Of a stretch of DNA of 30,891 bases, positions 7,178 through 14,701 are shown piece by piece. This DNA is from Gallionellaceae bacterium (GTDB taxonomy: Bacteria > Pseudomonadota > Gammaproteobacteria > Burkholderiales > Gallionellaceae): positions 1 to 30,891 of the forward strand of contig DMCN01000038.1 in assembly GCA_003445795.1 (NCBI GenBank), read 5' to 3'. Both the position numbers and the translations under genes were made by a program. Positions within the stretch are counted from its first letter, which is position 1. The number at the start of each line of letters is the position of its first letter. Below the pieces are notes generated by a model, which was not told where the DNA came from, did no database searches, and saw only the letters and a list, made by a program, of their open reading frames with translations.

Positions 7178-7236
7178 CGCAATCGAATTAAAATCCTCAC
7201 CAGTCGCCAGTTATGCAAATCCAGAAAGGGGTAAGT

Positions 7237-8190
7237 ATGAAGAATGCCAACATGCTTGAGCTTCACTACTATTTCGGAGATAACAGCCACGAAATTGATG
7301 CTTACCTCCGAAACAGGTGCGAAGCGGAACTGCTTGGAATAATTCTCGAGGCAGCAGCGATTTTAGAGATTGATGCAAGTCTAATAAAGGAAGCATACAG
7401 AGAAGGGGGGTTCCGGGATTTTTGGAAAGCGCTCGGAAATAACGCAGCACAGATCACTCTCATACTACTTATCATTCAAATTATCATATCAACGGCACCT
7501 CTTTTTGACGCCGAAAACAAAGAGCTTGAGAAGGAGGAAAAGCGCTTAAGTATTGAGGAAAAGAAATTAAACATTAAGAAACTTAAGCTGGAAGTCGAGA
7601 AAGGCGAACAGACTAATGAAAGTATTGCGAGTGCCGCCACATCCCTCGGCGCCAATTTAATAATTCTCAAGCGCAAGTCGAATTTCTTCTCTTTCTTAGG
7701 TGAGTACCACAAAATAGAAAAAGTCGGCTTCGCCGTTCTGAACAGTGATTGGCAACCTGTTACAGATGAAAGATATGTACCAAGATCTGATTTTGGCAAA
7801 TACATCCTAAGTACCAATAAACTAAAATCGGAAGAGGATGATGGTGCGGTAATTGAAATAATCTCCCCCGTTCTAAAGGAAGGGCGTTACAAATGGAAAG
7901 GGGTATACAACGAGACGCCAATCAGCTTTGAAATGCAGGACGCTCATTTCAGGGACTCAGTGCTATTGGACAATATTCCGTTTCAGCACGGCAGCAAGAT
8001 AGTTTGCGTACTTATCACTCATAGAGAGTTAGACGAAGTTGGGGCAATTAAGATTACCGGTTACTCAGTAACGACTGTTCTGGATAAGATTGACGATGGC
8101 ACTCCGCAAGAAACGCCGCAGGGGAAAAAATACCGATATGCAAAAAAGTTCGCTGAATCACAAACCAATTTGTTCGATTCAGACAAGTAG
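7237..8190 (+). CDS. Unknown defence-island protein: N-terminal domain, one membrane helix, coiled coil, C-terminal domain
   Basis: A 317-residue protein I cannot assign to a named family. Residues 1-70 form a small acidic domain ending in a Gly/Tyr/Glu-rich turn ('EAYREGGFRDFW'). About 74-95 is a strong membrane helix (QITLILLIIQIIIS); about 98-135 is a highly charged coiled coil (repeated ELEKEEKRL / EEKKLNIKKL pattern); the remaining ~180 residues look like a mixed alpha/beta domain with 'ISPVLKEGRYKWKGVY' and 'GAIKITGYSVTTVL'. The ATG at 7237 is chosen for its AAAGGGG site rather than the in-frame ATG at 7213. It starts 59 bp after the cyclase on the same strand with no terminator seen, so it may belong to the Pycsar transcript or be a separate defence gene. 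Confidence 0.7.
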   Translation: MKNANMLELHYYFGDNSHEIDAYLRNRCEAELLGIILEAAAILEIDASLIKEAYREGGFRDFWKALGNNAAQITLILLIIQIIISTAPLFDAENKELEKEEKRLSIEEKKLNIKKLKLEVEKGEQTNESIASAATSLGANLIILKRKSNFFSFLGEYHKIEKVGFAVLNSDWQPVTDERYVPRSDFGKYILSTNKLKSEEDDGAVIEIISPVLKEGRYKWKGVYNETPISFEMQDAHFRDSVLLDNIPFQHGSKIVCVLITHRELDEVGAIKITGYSVTTVLDKIDDGTPQETPQGKKYRYAKKFAESQTNLFDSDK

Positions 8191-8355
8191 AGACAAAACA
8201 ATTAAAGGGGTCGTAACAATCGAGGACAGAGAATTCAAAAAGGGGCAGCATCGGTTTTGTTTTCATTTGCTACACATCCTGAAATTTATTGCAACATTGC
8301 CCCGATTAGCTGGTGACCGAATGCAACATCTTAATTTCGCGAAAAGGAATTAGCC
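8191..8355 (+). other. 165-bp gap between the third island gene and darT-like gene
   Basis: No gene or clear terminator. It contains GGGGTC- and GGGGCAGCATCG-type strings similar to those at 9690-9716 and 14657-14667, which look like decayed repeat sequence, and a ribosome site (AAAAGGAA at 8342) for the next gene. Confidence 0.4.
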
Positions 8356-8976
8356 TTGAGCAAGGAAGAAATAAGAAAGTTTGCGGAATATCTTGAAATC
8401 CCCGCACTAGTCCACTTTACGCCACTGGCAAACTTGGCGAGCATATTGGAGCATGGGCTGCTTTGTAGAGATGATATAGGTGACGGCGCAGAGATTAACG
8501 ATGAGTTAAGGTTGGATGGTAGAACAAATACAATTTCAGCTTCCATTGCTTTTCCTAACAGCAATATGTTTTTCAAGTATAGGCAAGAGAAGGGCGGATT
8601 GTGGGCTGTCGTCGGAATAAGCAAACGGGTGCTATGGGATTTAGATTGCTTGTTCTGCAAGCATAATGCTGCAGATGCAAGGATTTCGAATGTTTCAGAT
8701 GAACTACTTTCTTCACCAGCCGCTCTTAAAAGCATGTATGAAGAGCATATTGGACTTCCAAGTCGCGCGGTGCAAAAGTTGAGAAAATATGACCCAACCG
8801 ATGTTCAGGCCGAAGTGTTGATCAAGGGACATGTCCATCCTAAATATATAGTTGGTGTGGTTTTTCCAGACACGCCATCAAAAGAAAGACATGCGCATTT
8901 AACAACAAAACGAAAAGTAATCGAACACAGCAGGAACAAGGGGTTCTTTGCTGCTCGTAGCTATGTGAGAAGGTAG
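8356..8976 (+). CDS. DarT-like DNA ADP-ribosyltransferase toxin
   Basis: A 206-residue protein of the DarT (DUF4433) type. The N-terminal NAD-site signature is 'LVHFTPLANLASILEHGLL' with H20, followed by 'SIAFPNSNMFFKYR', the 'WAVVGISKRVLWD' strand, and the late 'DPTDVQAEVLIKG' block with the predicted catalytic Glu E153. DarT enzymes attach ADP-ribose to DNA bases, blocking replication, and act as toxins or phage-defence effectors. The start is TTG at 8356, favoured by AAAAGGAA about 7 nt upstream; a TTG start would keep toxin levels low. The partner gene begins 2 nt after the stop, the usual coupled toxin-antitoxin layout. Base preference (T or G) is not readable from sequence alone. Confidence 0.78.
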   Translation: MSKEEIRKFAEYLEIPALVHFTPLANLASILEHGLLCRDDIGDGAEINDELRLDGRTNTISASIAFPNSNMFFKYRQEKGGLWAVVGISKRVLWDLDCLFCKHNAADARISNVSDELLSSPAALKSMYEEHIGLPSRAVQKLRKYDPTDVQAEVLIKGHVHPKYIVGVVFPDTPSKERHAHLTTKRKVIEHSRNKGFFAARSYVRR

Positions 8977-8978
8977 GT

Positions 8979-9671
8979 ATGGCAAGTAGGCCTATATTTC
9001 GCCCAAAAAACCAAGTGGTCGGGGTGTCAGAGGATTTGCTGGAATTTAGCTGGTTTCCAGGCATGGCTGCATCTCAAAAGAAAAAATCCATAAAGTCATT
9101 ACACGAAGCAGCCCGAAACTGTGGATTTGGCAATATTCTTGAAATTTCCAGCAAGTCCGAAGATGACTTAGGTATTGCGCTAAGCGCCTTTAATCTAATA
9201 ATAAAAACCAAGAAACATGGAAATGAATTTACTGTTGAAACAGCTTTCCAAGGAAGTAAAGTGTTTGAAAGGGGGGGGCCGTTTACGGAATTGCTCGGCC
9301 TCGACTCTCTTAAAGCAAAAAAAGATATTCGCCTAAAGGAATCTGGCAATTTAATTGCCTTTTACTTTTTCGGAATGAAGTTCCCTATTATTCCAAGAAC
9401 ATATTTCTATGATTGGCTTTACATTAATGCTTTGAACAATAATCCAACATTAGCCGATAGAGTAAAACTATATGATTCGTTTAGTGACATTGAATTTAAT
9501 CCCAAGAGATCGATAAACTGCCAAGCCCATTCTGTTGCGCTGTACTTAAGCCTAATTAAAAATAGCAAAATTGAAAAAGCATTAGAGAGTCCTCAGTCCT
9601 TTTTGGATTGCACAAAGCAACACTATGAAATACAAAAAAGGAATATAGGCATTCAAGATACATTTATCTAA
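8979..9671 (+). CDS. DUF6977-like partner of the DarT-like toxin, possible antitoxin
   Basis: A 230-residue soluble protein with conserved-looking blocks: 'FSWFPGMAASQKKKSIKSLH', 'ILEISSKSEDDLGIALSAFN', 'VETAFQGSKVFERGGPF', 'FYDWLYINAL' and 'DIEFNPKRSINCQAHS'. I recall this pattern as DUF6977, though I could not check it. The 'AFQGSKVFE' and 'NCQA' blocks suggest a nucleotide or ADP-ribose-binding fold, and some DarT toxins are paired with NADAR/YbiA-like antitoxins rather than macrodomains. It begins 2 nt after the DarT-like gene, so coupled expression and an antitoxin (ADP-ribosyl-hydrolase) role are reasonable inferences, not shown facts. It is the last gene of the AT-rich island. Confidence 0.65.
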   Translation: MASRPIFRPKNQVVGVSEDLLEFSWFPGMAASQKKKSIKSLHEAARNCGFGNILEISSKSEDDLGIALSAFNLIIKTKKHGNEFTVETAFQGSKVFERGGPFTELLGLDSLKAKKDIRLKESGNLIAFYFFGMKFPIIPRTYFYDWLYINALNNNPTLADRVKLYDSFSDIEFNPKRSINCQAHSVALYLSLIKNSKIEKALESPQSFLDCTKQHYEIQKRNIGIQDTFI

Positions 9672-9682
9672 GGGGATTAAAG

Positions 9683-9708
9683 CAGCTAACAGGGTCAGCT
9701 AACAGGGT
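9683..9708 (+). repeat. Tandem duplicated 13-mer at island edge
   Basis: CAGCTAACAGGGT occurs twice in direct succession (9683-9695, 9696-9708), followed by CAGCATCG. It lies 12 nt after the last island gene, where composition changes. Confidence 0.75.
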
Positions 9709-9734
9709 CAGCATCGAAATACTTTCCATGAAAA

Positions 9735-9755
9735 AAGCCCGGCATCGCCGGGCTT
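9735..9755 (+). terminator. Rho-independent terminator after the island
   Basis: Stem AAGCCCGGC / GCCGGGCTT with an ATC loop, preceded by A6 and followed by CTTCTTTTC. It would end the DarT/partner transcript and carries the same core as the other terminators in the window. Confidence 0.75.
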
Positions 9756-10017
9756 CTTCTTTTCAGTGTACTAAACGCCTCCCCTCCGAGCGCGGTGCAC
9801 AGATCGCGACGATCTTCGCCGTAACCAATTATATTGAGCACCAATATCAGGACGTCGAAGTGCGCCTGAAAGCCCCGCACCGCAACAGCCATCACCCGCG
9901 TCAGGCCATGAAAACTGTGGCAAAGGCTACCGGTTACCCGCCTTAACCGGCCCGCATCCATTACACTCTCGCCCTCAAGTCCGTCTCGGACGCACGCTAA
10001 CTCTGCAAAGGTTCACC

Positions 10018-10518
10018 ATGTACCCCGTTCACGACGACGATGCCGCCCTGCTGTTGTCCCTCACCGTTGCGGCCAAGCGTCGCCCGGCCGCGCTGGACGA
10101 GATCATCACCGCGCTGGCCATGGCCCAGGACGGCGAGATTCCGGCCAAGTCCAAACTGATGGACGCGTTTGCGCGCATGGGTGTTTGTGGCCTGATTACC
10201 GAGGCAGAGGGTGGCTATACCCTCTCTGCTGCGGCACAGGCAATGATGACGGGGCAGCGCGCCAAGGACGACAGCGCCACCCGGCTGGTCCGCCTCAAGC
10301 AACAGCTCGCCGACTTTGATCCCAAGGACAAGCACCCAAGTATTCAGGTCACCCAGGAGCAGTTGCTGACGGCGATTCAGAGCTACAGGGCGGCTCAACA
10401 CAGCCCCCAGGGCAAGAACATTCAGACCGACAAACCCAAGTCGAAGAACAGCTGGATTCCGACCAAGGAGCTGGTGCAGGGCAGACAGCACCTGTCCTCC
10501 AAACGCCGCAAGCCGTAA
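10018..10518 (+). CDS. Hypothetical protein, helical N-terminal domain and basic tail
   Basis: A 166-residue protein I do not recognise. Residues ~5-80 are helical and may form a winged-helix-like domain ('PAALDEIITALAMAQDGEIPAKSKLMDAFARM' ends in 'CGLITEAEGGYTLSAAAQAMM', a helix-turn-strand pattern seen in small DNA-binding proteins). This fold guess rests on pattern only. The C-terminal ~50 residues are Lys/Gln-rich and probably disordered. An AAAGG site lies about 7 nt before the ATG. It converges on cbbX and has no obvious link to the RuBisCO cluster. Confidence 0.65.
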   Translation: MYPVHDDDAALLLSLTVAAKRRPAALDEIITALAMAQDGEIPAKSKLMDAFARMGVCGLITEAEGGYTLSAAAQAMMTGQRAKDDSATRLVRLKQQLADFDPKDKHPSIQVTQEQLLTAIQSYRAAQHSPQGKNIQTDKPKSKNSWIPTKELVQGRQHLSSKRRKP

Positions 10519-10571
10519 GGCTGCCGCAGTTCAAAGGCCTCAGCATCCCAATAGTTTGGGCTCCAAACGCA

Positions 10572-11495
10572 CTACCCCTGTTTCTTATCCGCTTCTTCAA
10601 ACACCCGGCTGAGCATGATGTCTTCGGCCTCTATCGTGATGAGGTCGGTTCGTGTCAACTTTCTGCCGCGACTGGCGAACAGGCGTTTGGCCTGGCGCAG
10701 GCGTGCACGATCCAGCGCGTTGCGTATAGAACGGGCATTCGCGAAATGTTCCAGCTTCATGCGTAGCGGGATGTACTCTTCGAAGGCCTGTTCGCCTTCC
10801 GGGCTGAAGCGATAATTTTGCTGCGCAAGCATCAGTTTGGCGATGCCAAGCAGTTCATCCGGCATGTAATCGGGAAAGTCCACATGGTGTGCGATGCGTG
10901 AGCGCATGCCGGGATTGCTGCTGAAGAATCTATCCATGCGGTCCTTGTATCCCGCGAGAATGACGACCAGATCGTCCCGGTTGTTCTCCATCACCTGCAG
11001 CAATATCTCTATCGATTCCGCGCCGTAGTCGCGCTCGTTTTCCGGTTTGTACAGGTAGTAGGCTTCGTCGATGAACAGCACGCCCCCCATCGCCTTTTTG
11101 ATGACTTCTTTGGTTTTGGGTGCGGTGTGGCCGATATATTGCCCCACCAGGTCGTCGCGCGTGACGGAAACAAGGTGGCCCGTGCGCACATAGCCGAGAC
11201 GATGCAGTATCTCGGCCATGCGCAAGGCAACCGTGGTCTTTCCGGTGCCGGGATTGCCGGTGAAATTCATGTGCAGGCTCGGTATCGCCGAACTCAGATC
11301 AAATTTCTTGCGCACCCTGTCCACCAGCAGCAGTGCCGCGATCTCGCTGATGCGGGTCTTTACCGGCTTGAGGCCGATCAGCTCCCGATCCAGCTTGTCC
11401 AGCACCTCTTGCACATTCGAAGCCTTCAACTCGGCGTCCAAATCTACCGGCGTATCATCCGGCAGTTTCAATTCGACTACATTCGTTGCGCTCAT
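10572..11495 (-). CDS. cbbX: Red-type RuBisCO activase CbbX
   Basis: A 307-residue AAA+ protein of the CbbX family. Walker A GNPGTGKT at 80-87, pore-loop 'GQYIGHT' at about 118-124 with the conserved Tyr, Walker B 'VLFIDEAYYL' around 139-148, and arginine-finger region 'NPGMRSRIAHHVDFPDY'. CbbX hexamers, allosterically switched by RuBP, pull on the C-terminal tail of red-type CbbL to release inhibitory sugar phosphates. A ribosome site (GGGAG, 7 nt) precedes the ATG. It is the third gene of cbbL-cbbS-cbbX, 64 bp after cbbS, the standard form IC order. Confidence 0.95.
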   Translation of the reverse strand: MSATNVVELKLPDDTPVDLDAELKASNVQEVLDKLDRELIGLKPVKTRISEIAALLLVDRVRKKFDLSSAIPSLHMNFTGNPGTGKTTVALRMAEILHRLGYVRTGHLVSVTRDDLVGQYIGHTAPKTKEVIKKAMGGVLFIDEAYYLYKPENERDYGAESIEILLQVMENNRDDLVVILAGYKDRMDRFFSSNPGMRSRIAHHVDFPDYMPDELLGIAKLMLAQQNYRFSPEGEQAFEEYIPLRMKLEHFANARSIRNALDRARLRQAKRLFASRGRKLTRTDLITIEAEDIMLSRVFEEADKKQG

Positions 11496-11559
11496 CGGCC
11501 ACTCCCAAATTCGGTTTGCGAGGACGGGCCAACTTCTGGCCCGCCATCCAGGTCACACG

Positions 11560-12000
11560 TCAACGCAAATATCGCTCACCTTCCGGCTTGTCCGCGGCAT
11601 AGGAATGGACTGTGTAATTGACATGGCGCCCTTCCGCTTCCTGCCGCACCAGACCGAATCCGGGTTCGTTGTGCGGGCGGTTCACGATGTAAGACATGGC
11701 CGGGCTTTCCACACCGCGAATGGAATTGAATGCCATCACGCGGATGTAATGCTCGGAGAAGGTTTTGCGGCAGTTGTTGATCTCCAGCAGGATACCGGCG
11801 GGATCCTTCAGGTCGAACATCGGCATGCCGTACATTTCCCAGTAAGTGTTGCGCGGATGCGGGTCATCGGTGTATTCGACGCTGATCGCCCAGCCATTGC
11901 TCAATGCATATTTGATCTGTGCGGCGATCTGCACATCGGTCAAGTCAGGCAGGTAAGAAAACTGCCCCTGTGTGACGCGGTTACCCGTGTTGGTCATCAT
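11560..12000 (-). CDS. cbbS: RuBisCO small subunit, form IC
   Basis: A 146-residue small subunit of red-type form I RuBisCO. It shows 'TQGQFSYLPDLTDVQIAAQI' near the N-terminus, the signature 'SVEYTDDPHPRNTYWEMYG', and the C-terminal extension ('PHNEPGFGLVRQEAEGR') that forms the beta-hairpin in red-type enzymes and replaces the long internal loop of green-type small subunits. The first ATG at 12000 is chosen for its AAAGGAG site 7 nt upstream. It follows cbbL by 21 bp. Confidence 0.95.
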   Translation of the reverse strand: MMTNTGNRVTQGQFSYLPDLTDVQIAAQIKYALSNGWAISVEYTDDPHPRNTYWEMYGMPMFDLKDPAGILLEINNCRKTFSEHYIRVMAFNSIRGVESPAMSYIVNRPHNEPGFGLVRQEAEGRHVNYTVHSYAADKPEGERYLR

Positions 12001-12021
12001 GATCTTTCTCCTTTAAGTTGT

Positions 12022-13497
12022 TCAGAAGCTGGCCGTGGCGGTCGGCACAAAGTCTGCAGTGTCGGTGGACTCGTAGTTGAACGAGACATCCTTCCAGGTA
12101 TCCAGCGCGGCCTTAAGCGGCGAGCACCACTTGGCGGCATCCTCCAGGATCTGGGGGCCTTCACGCAGGTAATCGCGGCCTTCGTTGCGCGCCTGAATGA
12201 TGACTTCCAGCGCCACCCGGTTGGCCGTTGCACCTGCCTGTATCCCCATGGGGTGGCCGATGGTACCGCCGCCGAATTGCAGCACAACGTCTTCTCCCAG
12301 GTAATGGATGAGCTGGTGCATCTGCCCGGCATGGATGCCGCCGGAAGCCACCGGCATCACGCGGTTCAGCGATGCCCAATCCTGTTCGAAGAACAATCCG
12401 TTCTCAAGACTCTGCGGCGTGGACGTGTCGCGCAACGTATCGTAGAAGCCTTTGATCATCAGCGGATCGCCCTCCAGCTTGCCCACCACCGTGCCGGCGT
12501 GAATGTGATCCACACCTGCCATGCGCATCCACTTGCAGATCACACGGAAATTCATGCCGTGATTCTTCTGGCGCGAGTAGGTCGAATTGCCGGCGCGGTG
12601 CAGGTGCAGGATCATGTCGTTCTTGCGCGCCCACTTGGCCATGGACTGGATAGCAGTGTAGCCAACGACCAGGTCGATCATGACGATCGCCGAGCCCAGC
12701 GACTTGGCGAATTCGGCGCGCTCATACATGTCTTCCATGGTACCGGCGGTGACGTTCAGGTAGTGGCCCTTCACTTCGCCGGTGGCGGCGGATGCTCGAT
12801 TCACCGCCTCCATGCAATAAAGGAAGCGGTCGCGCCAATGCATGAAAGGTTGCGAGTTGATGTTCTCGTCGTCCTTCATGAAATCCAGACCACCCTTGAG
12901 TCCTTCATACACCACACGCCCATAGTTGCGGCCAGACAGTCCGAGCTTGGGTTTGGTCGTGGCGCCCAGCAACGGCCGCCCGAACTTGTCCAACCGTTCG
13001 CGCTCGACCACGATACCGGTGGCCGGTCCCTGAAAAGTCTTGAGATAGGCGACCGGGATGCGCATGTCCTCCAGCCGCAGCGCCTTCACCGCTTTGAATC
13101 CGAATACGTTGCCGATGATGGACGCGGTGAGATTGGCGATAGACCCCGGTTCGAACAGATCCAGATCGTAGGCGATGTATGCGAAGTATTGCGCCTCGTT
13201 CTTGGTTCCCGGCCCGGTGTTGGGCACCGCATCCACACGGTATGCCTTGGCGCGATACAACTCGCAATCAGTCAGACGGTCTGTCCACACCACGGTCCAG
13301 GTGGCCGTGGAAGATTCACCCGCCACGGCAGCGGCGGCTTCTTCCGGATCGACACCGGGCTGCGGCGTTATGCGGAACAGTGCCAACACATCGGTTTCCT
13401 TAACCTGATAGTCCGGTTCCCAATAGCCCATTTTCTTGTAAGGCAAAACGCCTGATTTGTAGCGCTCTATCGTTTCAAGTTTTACTTCCATATCCAT
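12022..13497 (-). CDS. cbbL: RuBisCO large subunit, form IC (red type)
   Basis: A 491-residue large subunit, catalysing carboxylation of ribulose-1,5-bisphosphate in the Calvin cycle. Active-site features are 'TTKPKLG' (K182), the carbamylated lysine with metal ligands in 'GGLDFMKDDEN' (K208, D210, E211), 'HLHRAGNSTYSRQKNHGMNF', and the loop-6 'AGTVVGKLEGD' (K340). The wording is that of red-type form IC/ID, matching the CbbX partner. The frame is open up to an ATG at 13557, but I place the start at 13497, where ACGGGAG lies 6 nt upstream and the length agrees with relatives (about 486). It heads cbbLSX and diverges from cbbR. Confidence 0.96.
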   Translation of the reverse strand: MDMEVKLETIERYKSGVLPYKKMGYWEPDYQVKETDVLALFRITPQPGVDPEEAAAAVAGESSTATWTVVWTDRLTDCELYRAKAYRVDAVPNTGPGTKNEAQYFAYIAYDLDLFEPGSIANLTASIIGNVFGFKAVKALRLEDMRIPVAYLKTFQGPATGIVVERERLDKFGRPLLGATTKPKLGLSGRNYGRVVYEGLKGGLDFMKDDENINSQPFMHWRDRFLYCMEAVNRASAATGEVKGHYLNVTAGTMEDMYERAEFAKSLGSAIVMIDLVVGYTAIQSMAKWARKNDMILHLHRAGNSTYSRQKNHGMNFRVICKWMRMAGVDHIHAGTVVGKLEGDPLMIKGFYDTLRDTSTPQSLENGLFFEQDWASLNRVMPVASGGIHAGQMHQLIHYLGEDVVLQFGGGTIGHPMGIQAGATANRVALEVIIQARNEGRDYLREGPQILEDAAKWCSPLKAALDTWKDVSFNYESTDTADFVPTATASF

Positions 13498-13650
13498 GAT
13501 CATCTCCCGTCGTTGAGAACCCGCGCTGGGCCAAACCGGGATGCGGGTAATGCTCATCCTGCATCTCCGGACCAGTACTCAAGTCAGCACGTTGCATGCA
13601 TCTTGCAAAAGTTTGGCCATCATTAACAGTCGATGTTTTCTATTCTTATG

Positions 13651-13666
13651 ATAGATTATCGTCTAT
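13651..13666. promoter_or_regulatory. Probable CbbR operator
   Basis: ATAGATTATCGTCTAT contains the inverted repeat ATAGA/TCTAT with a 6-nt centre and thus a T-N11-A LysR-type core. It lies between cbbR (start 13685) and cbbL, the expected site for CbbR control of both. AT-rich sequence immediately to its left could carry a second half-site. Confidence 0.55.
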
Positions 13667-13684
13667 GCATTAAAGGAGGCACCC

Positions 13685-14650
13685 ATGCGGAAAAGCACGA
13701 CGTTGCGCCAGCTCGAATTGTTTGAAGCTATCGCCCGACTGGGCAGCTTCACCCGTGCCGCAGAGGAACTGTTCCTGACCCAGCCGACGGTATCCATGCA
13801 GATCAAAAAGCTGACCGACACGGTAGGTATGCCGATATTCGAGCAGGTGGGAAAGAAGATATACCTCACCGAGATCGGGCAGGCGCTGCTGCAATGCAGC
13901 AAGGGAATCAGCGAGCATCTTGCCAACTTCGAAATGATCGCGGCCGATATGAAGGGATTGAAGAAGGGCAAACTCAGGCTTGCCGTGGTGACTACCGCCA
14001 AATATTTCGCGCCACGCTTGCTGGGCTCGTTCAGCCAGAGATATCCGGGGGTGGAAGTGTCGCTCATCGTAACCAATCGCGAACGCCTGCTGGAGCGGGC
14101 GGCCAACAACCTGGATGATCTTTACATCCTCGGGCAGCCGCCCGATGACGCGAATGTGGTGGCAGAAGCCTTTCTGGAAAATTATCTGGTGGTCATCGCG
14201 CCAGCCGATCACCCGCTCGCAAAGGTTAAGAATATCCCGCCTGCCAAGCTGGCGAAGGAACCCTTTCTACTGCGCGAGGAGGGTTCCGGAACGCGTATCG
14301 CCGTAGAACGACTTTTCGAACACCTGGGCCTAAAGATCAACATGCGGATGGAGCTCGGCAGCAATGAAGCAATCAAGCAATCCGTGATCGGCGGATTGGG
14401 TATCTCTGTGCTGTCGCGTCACACTCTGGAGCTGGATCTGCCCTCCAAACAATTCGTGATGCTCGACGTTCAAGGCTTCCCGATCAAACGCTACTGGTAT
14501 TTTGCCCACCCTGCCGGCAAACAACTGTCGCTCATCGCCGGCACTTTCGTCGATCACCTGAGGCAGGCAAGCCGGACCAACAAGCAATCGACTGAGACTG
14601 CGAAAAGCAAAACGGTCACAAAAAAGCCCAGTGCGCAAAAGCGAAAGTAA
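13685..14650 (+). CDS. cbbR: LysR-type regulator CbbR
   Basis: A 321-residue LysR-family activator, normally sensing metabolites such as RuBP, PEP or NADPH to switch on the Calvin-cycle operon. The N-terminal winged helix-turn-helix is 'FEAIARLGSFTRAAEELFLT' followed by 'QPTVSMQIKKL' (about residues 14-47), with the long linker helix and a two-lobed periplasmic-binding-protein-like effector domain after residue 90. The C-terminal ~30 residues are a Lys/Thr/Ser-rich tail, a common ornament. A very strong AAAGGAGG site lies 5 nt before the ATG. It is divergent from cbbLSX across a 187-bp region, the canonical cbbR position. Confidence 0.92.
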   Translation: MRKSTTLRQLELFEAIARLGSFTRAAEELFLTQPTVSMQIKKLTDTVGMPIFEQVGKKIYLTEIGQALLQCSKGISEHLANFEMIAADMKGLKKGKLRLAVVTTAKYFAPRLLGSFSQRYPGVEVSLIVTNRERLLERAANNLDDLYILGQPPDDANVVAEAFLENYLVVIAPADHPLAKVKNIPPAKLAKEPFLLREEGSGTRIAVERLFEHLGLKINMRMELGSNEAIKQSVIGGLGISVLSRHTLELDLPSKQFVMLDVQGFPIKRYWYFAHPAGKQLSLIAGTFVDHLRQASRTNKQSTETAKSKTVTKKPSAQKRK

Positions 14651-14701
14651 TTTGCAGGATCAGCATCGCAATGCTCTCCAAGAAAAACACCCCGCCTGAC
14701 T

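Larger units (their letters stand above)
9672..10017. other. 346-bp gap at the right edge of the island
   Basis: It contains a tandem 13-mer (9683-9708), a terminator hairpin (9735-9755), then about 250 bp that return to GC-rich composition. A frame across 9728-9946 exists but starts in the terminator and has no ribosome site; I do not call it a gene. Confidence 0.5.

Noticed and set aside
9728..9946. 72-codon plus-strand frame after the island
   Set aside because: It begins inside a terminator hairpin and lacks a ribosome site; possibly a gene remnant but unsupported.
11218..13455. 745-codon plus-strand open frame opposite cbbX/cbbS/cbbL
   Set aside because: It is the antisense shadow of strongly recognised RuBisCO genes; the translation has no protein-like motifs.
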